Origin: an uncultured Collinsella sp.
Lineage (GTDB): Bacteria; Actinomycetota; Coriobacteriia; Coriobacteriales; Coriobacteriaceae
Assembly: GCA_902494605.1 (NCBI GenBank)
Contig: CABUUG010000020.1
Location: 1 to 19,498 of the forward strand
Direction of reading: 5' to 3'
Length of the DNA: 19,498 bases
The notes below the pieces were generated by a model, which saw only the letters and a list, made by a program, of their open reading frames with translations, had not been told where the DNA came from and did not search any database. This document shows, in pieces, positions 13,060 to 19,498 of the stretch. Made by a program: the position numbers and the translations under genes. The stretch's first letter is position 1, and each line of letters starts with the position of its first letter.

Positions 13060-16000
13060 ATGTCCAAGCGACTAAAACAGAAGTCCGTGGCGCTTGCCAT
13101 TGCCGTAGCCGTCTGCACGTTAGCAATGGGACTCCTACTCGCCTCAATGCAAACGCGTCTATCGCAAGAGGATTACGCTTTGGAATTCGATCGGGTTGCC
13201 GCCGAACTCCCCGATCTCGTTAAAACGGCCCAGTCGGAAACAAAAGACAACACCCAAACATTTGATGACTTGTATCGCACGCGTGCCGCAAGCATCGCAT
13301 TTATGGCGGCCAACGATGCCGGTTATGAAGCGACCGACGCCAAAATGGCCGAGTTCAAGGACCTGCTCAAGGTCGATAACGTTCTCATTGCCCGACGTGA
13401 CGGCTCCATCATCGCCAAAGCGGCTGACACCAAAGCCGATTTTAGCCGCGCCCGCTTCAACCAGCTACGTCAGTGCTTCGAGACCGGCAAGCCCTCCGAT
13501 CCCGTTGAGGTCAATCTTCCCGATCAAGACTGGCTCATGCGATACTATGCCGCCAAAATCGATGACGACACCATGGTCATCGTAGAGCAAAATCCCCAAG
13601 AGCTGCACGCCCTTGTCAAGGACACCGGCTCGGCCGAGAGCATACTCAAGAACATCTCGCTCGGCAGCCACGGATATGTCCTCGCCGTATCGGCAAAAAC
13701 GCACCTAATCACCCACCATCCCGATCAGAACATGATAGGTACCGATGCACTCGACAACGGCATCGACGTGGGCAATCTTGAGGACGGCAAGACATTCGTC
13801 ACTTCCGTCAAAAACACAAGCCTGTATTGTCGCGTCAAGTTGGTCGATGACACCTATTACATTCTCGCCATTCCCGAAAGCGATACCGCCTCCGCGCGCA
13901 ACATCACCGTAGGCGTCATCCTCTTTGCCTTCATAGCAGTCGTCGCCGCCGTGGCACTCTATGACCTGTTTGTTCTAGCGGATGACGAACATGACGACCA
14001 CGACCATCACGAATACGTCAAGATCGGTCGCGGCCTTCGGTTTAGCCCCTCCGTGGGCAGGCGCGCAACAGCCTTGTCCATTGCAGGACTCGTCTTACTT
14101 TTGGCAGTAACCTTCTATATGCAAACGCTCTTTGCCCTTTCGAGCCAGGCGACGGTCAACCGGGAGCGCTTAGAGCAGATTGATCAAACGCTCAAAAATA
14201 ATGCGCTGCGCGAGGATGAGCTTACGAAGCAATATAGCGAGCACTATGCCACTGCCTGCCACATTATCGCTTACATCGTTGAGCACAATCCAGAGCTCGC
14301 CACGCGAGCCGACCTGCACAGCATGGCAAAAACGCTCAACATCGAGTCAATTTATCTCTACGACGGCGACGGCAATATGACGAGCTCGAGCACGTCGCAG
14401 CGATCCTACAGCCTTTCGACCAAGTACGGTGACTCCTCCTACGAGTTCCGCTCGCTTTTGGGCGGCAAGGATGAATATATACAGCCTCTCTCTATCAACA
14501 GAACCACCGGCGAGACATATCAGTACATCGGAGTCGCACTCTACGATCAAGATGGCATTGCAGACGGAATCGTGCAGATTGCCGTGCGCCCCATGCGCTT
14601 AGAAGAAATGCTCAAGAGCACCAAGATCGACGCAGTGCTCGATGGCATCAAGGCGGGTGCCGGAGGCTTCGCCTTTGCAATCGAGAAAAAAGACGGTACC
14701 GTCGCATATCATCCCAACGACCTTCTTTTTGGGAAAAAAGCATCCGAAATAGGACTGACTGACGAGCAGCTTGCAGACGGCTTTAGTGACTTCGTCTACA
14801 TCGACAACCAAAAACTCTACGCCTCCTGCTTGGAGACTGGCGACTATTACGTTTACGTCGCGGCACCCGAAGACTCCTTTATGCACCAGCGCGTTCCGCT
14901 CACCATCGCAACCGGAATTGTCGCCGCCATTTGCTTTGCCCTTATCTACCCGTTGCTGACACTCGACACCCTAAAAGTCGAAGAAAAACGTTCGAAGCAC
15001 GAAGACGATTTCGCGACAAGACGGCAAAACATCACCGTCACGACGTCCGACGGCCGTGTCAAACACAGCGAAAGCGCCATTAGCCGATGGCTCAACATCT
15101 CCTTTAAATGGGAGGACAAAACCCCCGAGCAAAAACTCGGCACAGTCCTTAAATGGTTTATCGGCATCGCGGTGTTTATCGTCTTTTTGGCCGTCTTGTT
15201 TAAAGACGCCCTGTTTGGCCCGCGTTCGGTATTTACCTATATCCTGGGTAACGACTGGCAGCACGGTCTCAACATATTCGCGCTCACCGCTTCAATCATG
15301 TACGCCTGTGTGGCTCTCACAGTGTGCGCAATCGCGCAGGCACTTCTTCGCATGTTGTCCAATGTACTTGGAGCGCGCGGCGAGACGATATGTCGACTTC
15401 TCTCGAGCCTGGCAAAATACGGGACTCTCATCGCTATGCTCTATTGGTGCCTCGGTGTTTTGGGCGTCGATACCGCAACGCTTTTAGCCTCGGCAGGTAT
15501 CATCACGCTCGCCGTCTCCTTTGGAGCCAAAGACCTCATCACGGATATCTTATGCGGGCTCTTTATTATCTTTGAAGGCGAGTTCCGCGTTGGAGACGTC
15601 ATCTCGGTTGGCGGCAATACCGGCACCGTTATGGAGATTGGTGTGCGAACCACAAAGATCAATGACGGCAACGGCAATGTTCTGCTCCTACGCAACAGCT
15701 CGATTTCGAATGTCACCAACATGACCAAACTTAATTCTTTCGCCAGCATAGACATCACCATCCCGGTGGGAGAATCTCTACCCTATGTCGAAAAGGTGCT
15801 TAAAGACGAGCTCAAAAGCGTGCATGACCGCGTTCCCGCCATTATCGATGGCCCCTTCTACAAGGGCGTGGTTGACCTTAGCAGCACCGCTATGACCATT
15901 CGCGTCGTCGCCACCTGCAAGGAGACCGATCGCGGCAGCGTCATGCGTTCTTTGCGCCGTGAGGTAAAGCTCATGCTTTCCCGCCGCGACATCGCCCCCT

Positions 16001-16143
16001 ATCAACTCGTTTTCGATCATTGCGATGCCAACGAGTCCGCTCCAAGGGCAGCTACCGCCGAAGAACTCGCCGAAGCGGACGAGTTTAGCGAAGAACAGAA
16101 GCTCGCTTCGCAAGACCTGGGTAACGAACCTACCAATCAGTAA
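13060..16143 (+). CDS. Double-Cache sensor fused to an MscS-type channel
   Basis: A 1027-residue membrane protein. Predicted order: cytosolic start; helix 9-30; extracytoplasmic module 1 (31-281) with Cache-like LGSHGYVLAV and THHPDQNMIGT (201-228); helix 282-303; cytosolic linker with DDEHDDHDHHE (308-318); helix 335-358; module 2 (359-611) with IYLYDGDGN and AGGFAFAI...VAYHPNDLLFGKKASEIGL (534-566); helix 612-635; cytosolic stretch; helices about 696-716, 736-765 and 785-805; MscS pore helix and beta-domain entry (LLASAGIITLAVSFGAKDLI, 808-827; FRVGDVISVGG, 842-852). An acidic tail ends it. Eight helices keep the MscS vestibule cytosolic, which is consistent. Cache domains bind small ligands, so a ligand-modulated channel is inferred. 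AAGGAAG (13046-13052) sets the ATG and overlaps the lipoprotein stop. Confidence 0.9.
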   Translation: MSKRLKQKSVALAIAVAVCTLAMGLLLASMQTRLSQEDYALEFDRVAAELPDLVKTAQSETKDNTQTFDDLYRTRAASIAFMAANDAGYEATDAKMAEFKDLLKVDNVLIARRDGSIIAKAADTKADFSRARFNQLRQCFETGKPSDPVEVNLPDQDWLMRYYAAKIDDDTMVIVEQNPQELHALVKDTGSAESILKNISLGSHGYVLAVSAKTHLITHHPDQNMIGTDALDNGIDVGNLEDGKTFVTSVKNTSLYCRVKLVDDTYYILAIPESDTASARNITVGVILFAFIAVVAAVALYDLFVLADDEHDDHDHHEYVKIGRGLRFSPSVGRRATALSIAGLVLLLAVTFYMQTLFALSSQATVNRERLEQIDQTLKNNALREDELTKQYSEHYATACHIIAYIVEHNPELATRADLHSMAKTLNIESIYLYDGDGNMTSSSTSQRSYSLSTKYGDSSYEFRSLLGGKDEYIQPLSINRTTGETYQYIGVALYDQDGIADGIVQIAVRPMRLEEMLKSTKIDAVLDGIKAGAGGFAFAIEKKDGTVAYHPNDLLFGKKASEIGLTDEQLADGFSDFVYIDNQKLYASCLETGDYYVYVAAPEDSFMHQRVPLTIATGIVAAICFALIYPLLTLDTLKVEEKRSKHEDDFATRRQNITVTTSDGRVKHSESAISRWLNISFKWEDKTPEQKLGTVLKWFIGIAVFIVFLAVLFKDALFGPRSVFTYILGNDWQHGLNIFALTASIMYACVALTVCAIAQALLRMLSNVLGARGETICRLLSSLAKYGTLIAMLYWCLGVLGVDTATLLASAGIITLAVSFGAKDLITDILCGLFIIFEGEFRVGDVISVGGNTGTVMEIGVRTTKINDGNGNVLLLRNSSISNVTNMTKLNSFASIDITIPVGESLPYVEKVLKDELKSVHDRVPAIIDGPFYKGVVDLSSTAMTIRVVATCKETDRGSVMRSLRREVKLMLSRRDIAPYQLVFDHCDANESAPRAATAEELAEADEFSEEQKLASQDLGNEPTNQ

Positions 16144-16146
16144 TTC

Positions 16147-16177
16147 ATGGCACCGGGCAACACCCGCACAGTGCCAT
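16147..16177 (+). other. Bulged RNA hairpin between channel gene and small membrane protein gene
   Basis: ATGGCAC (16147-16153) pairs with GTGCCAT (16171-16177), and CGGG (16154-16157) with CCCG (16163-16166), leaving a CACA bulge. No T-run follows, so it is not a standard terminator. It may modulate read-through or the mRNA stability of the two cistrons. Confidence 0.45.
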
Positions 16178-16203
16178 TAAGGCTCAAGGGAAAGGAACCG
16201 AAC

Positions 16204-16602
16204 ATGAGCAACAACCGTAAAGTCCTAAAGGTCATGTCCATCATCTATCTATTGGGAGGTATTTTTAGCATCGCCGCGGGCGCGTTGGCACTCACTGCGG
16301 CTTCGGGCGACGCCAGCGGCGATCTCTCGGTTTACAGCGTTGTCGTCATCGTGATGGGCATCGTCGAAATCATCGCTGCCGTGTTGGGCATCCGCGCCTC
16401 AAATAACCCCAGCAAGATTGGTGTCGTTTGGGTCTGGGCTATCATCTGCCTGGCATGCGCCGTTGTGAGCCTGCTGCTTTCCGAGCCCTTCTTGGGCGGA
16501 GTCGGCACCAGCGCCACCGATGTCACCGCCGTGGTCGTAGGTGCCGTGTACTTCGTTTTCGCCAACCGCGTTAAAAAGGAAAGCCAGGAGCGCCTGAGCT
16601 AG
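16204..16602 (+). CDS. Small four-helix membrane protein (paralog A)
   Basis: A 132-residue protein of no recognised family. Four hydrophobic helices lie near 10-31, 43-65, 73-93 and 105-122. Distinct motifs are GIVEIIAAVLGIRASNNPSK between helices 2 and 3 and a positively charged C-terminal NRVKKESQERLS. There is no signal peptide cleavage site and no obvious catalytic residue. It is clearly paralogous to 17923-18327 along its whole length. AAAGGA (16191-16196) lies 7 nt before the ATG at 16204. It is 60 bp downstream of the Cache-MscS gene on the same strand, so read-through co-expression is plausible and an accessory role to the channel is conceivable but unproven. Confidence 0.8.
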   Translation: MSNNRKVLKVMSIIYLLGGIFSIAAGALALTAASGDASGDLSVYSVVVIVMGIVEIIAAVLGIRASNNPSKIGVVWVWAIICLACAVVSLLLSEPFLGGVGTSATDVTAVVVGAVYFVFANRVKKESQERLS

Positions 16603-16638
16603 GGTATCTGACCCGCCTGCACAGATTGCTGTATATGA

Positions 16639-16684
16639 AAGCCGCCCTCCGTTTCTCGAGCAGACAAGAAACGGAGGGCGGCTT
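16639..16684. terminator. Long hairpin between convergent genes
   Basis: A perfect 18-bp stem (16639-16656 with 16667-16684) with a 10-nt loop. It lies between the small membrane protein gene and the end of the LysR gene. The stem begins AA and ends TT, with no extended T-run. Bidirectional termination is likely; a repetitive extragenic palindrome is the alternative. Confidence 0.65.
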
Positions 16685-16790
16685 GCTGTGGATAGTCTTT
16701 GCATTCACTCGATTGCCACGGCACGGCACAATCGACAGCATAATGCCAGACACAACCGAGCCGGCAGCGGCAAGCGCGTCAACGGATGTG

Positions 16791-17729
16791 CTAGCGAGCA
16801 GCAGACCCGTTGGCACAGCCCACCATGCGAATCAAGTAGTTCTCTACGACGTGATAAGCTTGGGACTTTTCATCTTTAAGGGAAACTAAGCACACCGGAA
16901 CCGTCAGGGCCCCTTCGCCCACTATGGGAACAATCTCAAACCCACTAGCGACCTGACCGGGAACGGGAAGAATGGCATTTAAGAAATAGCCGCGCTCGAC
17001 CGCCAAAAACGCCCCAACTTGAGCGGGGCTATCGATAACGCGCGTCTCACCTAGGACATCGCGACTTTTGTACTGCCAAAAAATCGAGTTGTTAAAGCTA
17101 TCGAACGCAGTCGACTGTCCCACCGGATAGGAGCTCAGATCAGCCACAGTCACAAAGGGCCTCTTGCCGAGTGGATGGTCGGCGGCGACGAAAATACCCG
17201 TGGGCAGGGTTCCCAGTTGTTCGCAGTCATCATTGGTATTGTCATATGTACCCACCGTAAGCAAGGCATCGAGGCCTCCCTGCTCGAGCTCCTGCTGGGC
17301 AACTCCGGGATGCACAGTGCAAAACTTCACCCGCACGCGCACACCACGCATGATAAGCGCAGATAGCCCCTTATATAGCTTATCCTCGTTATCGAATGCG
17401 GGGGCGCACAGGCCAATCGAGAGTTTCGGTATCGTTTGCGGACCAGAGGCCGACGAGACGGTCAGGTCGCATCCAGACGGGTCAAAGTTTTCAACCTCGC
17501 GATATGCTTCGACGGCGGGGCGAGCCTTGGCATAAAAGCTGCGACCGGCCTGAGTCGGCCTGACACCGCTACTTCCACGCTCAAAAAACTGAACGTTAAA
17601 AAACTGCTCGAGCTCGCTAATTGACTTGGAAATGGCCTGAACAGTCACGTTGCGCTGGTGCGCCGCAGCAGTAAAACTCTTCGTCTCGAATACGGCGACA
17701 AAATAGCCGACCTGCTTGATATTCACCAT
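16791..17729 (-). CDS. LysR family transcriptional regulator
   Basis: A 312-residue LysR-type regulator. The N-terminal winged HTH spans about 1-60 (GYFVAVFETKSFTAAAHQRNVT, then ISKSISELEQFF), a good LysR signature. It is followed by the linker helix and a two-lobed effector-binding domain (about 95-300; LSIGLCAPAFDN, LDALLTVGTY, FVAADHPLGK, AVERGYFLNAILP). The inducer is unknown. The ATG at 17729 has AGGGG just upstream. The gene is divergent from small membrane protein B and convergent with paralog A, so it separates the two paralogs and is their natural candidate regulator. A LysR-type palindrome lies at 17750-17766. Confidence 0.92.
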   Translation of the reverse strand: MVNIKQVGYFVAVFETKSFTAAAHQRNVTVQAISKSISELEQFFNVQFFERGSSGVRPTQAGRSFYAKARPAVEAYREVENFDPSGCDLTVSSASGPQTIPKLSIGLCAPAFDNEDKLYKGLSALIMRGVRVRVKFCTVHPGVAQQELEQGGLDALLTVGTYDNTNDDCEQLGTLPTGIFVAADHPLGKRPFVTVADLSSYPVGQSTAFDSFNNSIFWQYKSRDVLGETRVIDSPAQVGAFLAVERGYFLNAILPVPGQVASGFEIVPIVGEGALTVPVCLVSLKDEKSQAYHVVENYLIRMVGCANGSAAR

Positions 17730-17749
17730 TCGCCCCTAAAAAATGCACA

Positions 17750-17766
17750 GTTTAATCCAGTTAAAC
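17750..17766. promoter_or_regulatory. Candidate LysR binding site
   Basis: GTTTAA-TCCAG-TTAAAC is a perfect 6-bp inverted repeat with 5-nt spacer and contains the T-N11-A pattern of LysR-type sites. It sits 20 bp upstream of the LysR start in the 193-bp divergent region, a typical place for autoregulation and control of the divergent gene. Confidence 0.55.
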
Positions 17767-17922
17767 AAAAACCTAGCACAGCGCAAGTGCCACCCCCGTC
17801 ATGAGCGGAGCATTCAACTATTGGATGAACGTACACAGCACCTTGTTGAATTACAATATGCTTCGCGGCATGCGTCATGCGTGCGCATCAAATACGTCAT
17901 GTCCACTTCGAAAGGACCAGCC

Positions 17923-18327
17923 ATGAGCAACGCCTGTAAATTACTCAAAATCCTATCGTTCCTCTTCTTTGTCGTCGGCATTCTAAGCGCAGGCATGGGT
18001 GCTACAGCGCTCTTTGCAGGCAGCGCGGCAGGCGATATCACAAGTGCCATAATCGTCTCTTGCGTCATCGTCATCGTATTGGGCATCGTCGAAATTGTGA
18101 CCGCTGTCTTTGGCATCCGCGCGGCAAATAATCCCGCCAAGGCTGGCGTTGTCTGGATCTGGTCCATCGTCTGCCTAGCATGTTCGGTCATCAGCCTGCT
18201 CCTCTCCCTGCCCCTCTTGGGTGGGACCGGCTCAAGCATCCCCGATTTCACCGGCCTGATTGTCAGCATTATCTACTTTGTACTCGCCAACCGCGTCAAG
18301 AAAGAAGGCATGGACCGTTTGAGCTAA
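17923..18327 (+). CDS. Small four-helix membrane protein (paralog B)
   Basis: A 134-residue membrane protein with the same four-helix plan as 16204-16602. Shared blocks include GIVEI.TAVFGIRAANNPAK, WSIVCLACSVISLLLS and the C-terminal FVLANRVKKEG. Function is unknown. AAAGGA (17911-17916) lies 6 nt before the ATG at 17923; an in-frame ATG at 17899 and earlier codons lie upstream of this site and are rejected. It is transcribed divergently from the LysR gene. A TACAAT -10-like box (17852-17857) lies upstream without a clear -35. A hairpin terminator follows. Confidence 0.8.
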   Translation: MSNACKLLKILSFLFFVVGILSAGMGATALFAGSAAGDITSAIIVSCVIVIVLGIVEIVTAVFGIRAANNPAKAGVVWIWSIVCLACSVISLLLSLPLLGGTGSSIPDFTGLIVSIIYFVLANRVKKEGMDRLS

Positions 18328-18375
18328 GCCGCATCCGTGTCAATCGCTCAGCGACTCTGGTATATACGCCAATTT

Positions 18376-18411
18376 AAAGGGCCGATCGCGCAGCAACGCG
18401 GTCGGCCCTTT
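18376..18411. terminator. Bidirectional terminator hairpin
   Basis: A 15-bp stem (18376-18390 with 18397-18411, one G-T wobble) and the loop CAGCAA. The stem starts with AAA and ends with TTT, so it can serve both the membrane protein gene (+) and rlmA (-), whose stops lie 48 and 54 bp away. Confidence 0.8.
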
Positions 18412-18433
18412 ACGTTTGCCCAGATAAAACCTA

Positions 18434-18458
18434 CCAAAATAAACCTGTCCCTTTTTGG
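18434..18458. repeat. Degenerate REP-like palindrome, copy 4
   Basis: CCAAAA (18434-18439) and TTTTGG (18453-18458) flank a loop that includes CCTGTCCCT, the same core as in copies 1-3. It lies 7 bp beyond the rlmA stop (18466-18468), again at a gene 3' end. The arms differ from the GTGACAAAGG type, so family membership is tentative. Confidence 0.45.
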
Positions 18459-18465
18459 CGGGTTA

Positions 18466-19281
18466 TTAGCTGTGGCGGTACTCGGCGATGATGAAGTCGA
18501 TATCGGTTTGAAGGGTGTCCAAGTTTGCCAGGCGCTCTTTATCGGCAGGACGCGTGCGGTAGTAGTACGGCGTCATCTGGAACACTGCCTCGATATCGGA
18601 CTGGGTCTGAAGCGTAATGTTCGCAGACATCCGCTGCGTTCCGACCAACTCGAGCTCGGTGGTCTGCGGCAGCTTCTCGTCGTTAAGGTACGGCGTATCG
18701 TAGAGCACTTCCTTAAGCCCAAAGAGATGACGGGCACCCGGCACCACGGTGTAGAGCGAGCCCTCGGGCGCCAGCACGCGGGCAAACTCGCGCTCGTTAA
18801 AGGGAGCAAAGAGCTCGGTCACCATATCGAAGGCGCCATCGGCCACGGGGATATCCTTCATGTTGGCCACAAAATAGGTCGCATCGCCGCGCTTGGCGGC
18901 CAGGCGCACCATCTCTTTGCCCAAGTCGAACCCGTAAGCGTCCACGCCCGGCACCGCGCCCATGGCACTCGTATAATAGCCCTCGCCGCAGCAAATATCG
19001 AGCAGCGTCATGGGGCCGCTCGTAGACGCAGCACGCCCAGACACCTGCTTGCGCACCAGCTCGACCATCGCATCGCGCAACGGCGCGTAGTATCCACGGT
19101 TCAGAAAGTCACGACGGCTGCGTGCCTGCGACTTGGGATCACCCATGGAGTCGCCGCTCTTGGACGAGCGCAGTAGATATAGATAGCCCTCGCGCGCACG
19201 GTCAAACCGGTGTCCGCCCGCGCATGCAGCACCGCGTTCGTCATCCACCAGTGGCTCATGGCAAACGGGACACAACAACAT
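18466..19281 (-). CDS. rlmA: 23S rRNA (guanine-N1)-methyltransferase RlmA
   Basis: A 271-residue SAM-dependent methyltransferase of the RlmA family, which N1-methylates G745 (RlmA-I) or G748 (RlmA-II) of 23S rRNA at the exit tunnel. The N-terminal zinc site is C4, C7, C20 and H24 (LLCPVCHEPL, then CAGGH). REGYLYLL and SRRDFLNRGYYAPLRDA match the linker region. Motif I is LLDICCGEGYYTSAM (93-107). LFAPFNEREFARVL and VVPGARHLFGLKEVLYD match the E. coli segments IYAPCKAEELARV and TPGPRHLMELKGLIY. In Gram-positives the usual type is RlmA-II (G748, tied to tylosin-type macrolide binding), but the subtype is inference. The ATG at 19281 has AAGGAG with 6-nt spacing. Confidence 0.9.
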   Translation of the reverse strand: MLLCPVCHEPLVDDERGAACAGGHRFDRAREGYLYLLRSSKSGDSMGDPKSQARSRRDFLNRGYYAPLRDAMVELVRKQVSGRAASTSGPMTLLDICCGEGYYTSAMGAVPGVDAYGFDLGKEMVRLAAKRGDATYFVANMKDIPVADGAFDMVTELFAPFNEREFARVLAPEGSLYTVVPGARHLFGLKEVLYDTPYLNDEKLPQTTELELVGTQRMSANITLQTQSDIEAVFQMTPYYYRTRPADKERLANLDTLQTDIDFIIAEYRHS

Positions 19282-19337
19282 GGCAACTCCTTAGCGCGAA
19301 CAACACAACGCCCACCATTGTCGCACGCCTTCCCCAC

Positions 19338-19368
19338 CTAGTCATTGGAGACGTTCTTGAATGACTAG
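19338..19368. repeat. CTAGTCATT palindrome
   Basis: A perfect 9-bp inverted repeat (19338-19346 with 19360-19368) with a 13-nt loop containing GGAGACGTTCTT. It lies upstream of rlmA, next to the direct repeats that follow. The loop resembles the GGGACGTTCC-like core of RAYT-associated REP sequences. Confidence 0.65.
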
Positions 19369-19379
19369 TTAGAAGAGAT

Positions 19380-19429
19380 AAGGAGTGTCCCCAGCTGCCG
19401 ACAGAAAAGGAACGTCCCTAAGTGCCGAC
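19380..19429. repeat. Two degenerate 23-bp direct repeats (REP-like)
   Basis: Units 19380-19402 and 19407-19429 match at 18 of 23 positions (shared AAGGA, GTCCC and TGCCGAC), with 4 nt between them. No gene is visible from 19282 to the window end. The last 70 bases hold nothing I can assign. Confidence 0.6.
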
Positions 19430-19498
19430 TGGTTGCATTAGGAGTATCATCGTCTGCGCAAATAAGCACGAAAGAGCATGTTAGAGATTGAGAGCGTA

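Noticed and set aside
12208..16143. Conventional amino-acid ABC transporter operon
   Set aside because: There is no permease or ABC ATPase; the downstream gene is a Cache-MscS protein.
18337..19176. Plus-strand open frame of 279 codons
   Set aside because: It is antisense to rlmA and contains no recognisable domain; the minus-strand frame has full RlmA motifs.

Overview
The window looks like ordinary chromosome of a high-GC, gut-type actinobacterium. My best inference is the class Coriobacteriia, probably Collinsella or a close relative. The grounds are a GC content near 60 %, strong AAGGAGG-type ribosome binding sites, the flavor of the housekeeping genes, and a family of dispersed intergenic palindromes. 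No 16S gene is present, so the assignment stays an inference. No prophage, insertion sequence, CRISPR array, rRNA or tRNA gene was seen.

Layout. Positions 1-133 hold poly-C/poly-G tracts, a probable upstream terminator and a promoter. Positions 134-3028 (+) carry a flavodoxin-fold NAD(P)H/FMN protein, an ArsC/Spx-fold protein that has lost its catalytic cysteine, a CobW-type G3E GTPase, and TrmL with an unusual internal insertion. Positions 3173-10036 form an accessory-looking block. It has two paralogous AAA-type ATPases with C-terminal winged-helix-like tails, on opposite strands, around a UvrA2-type ABC ATPase that lacks the UvrB-binding domain. Upstream of these is a TetM/EF-G-like translational GTPase whose decoding-centre loop is unlike the tetracycline-protection proteins. 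Positions 10342-11955 hold a GNAT acetyltransferase, a small zinc-ribbon protein divergent from it, and RsmJ.

Positions 12208-18327 are the most distinctive part. A family-3 solute-binding lipoprotein is followed 12 bp later by a 1027-residue protein with two successive extracytoplasmic Cache-like sensor modules and a C-terminal MscS channel. Next is a small four-helix membrane protein. A LysR regulator (- strand) then separates that from a second copy of the small membrane protein. No ABC permease or ATPase accompanies the binding protein. I infer a ligand-sensing channel system: binding protein and/or Cache domains outside, gated MscS pore inside. Positions 18466-19281 (-) encode RlmA, and the right end holds a cluster of REP-like repeats.

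A palindrome family with the core CTGTCCCTTT recurs directly at gene 3' ends. Arms begin 5-6 bp from, or overlap, stop codons. In two unrelated genes (trmL and the EF-G-like gene) the palindrome itself supplies the final Met codon and the TGA stop.
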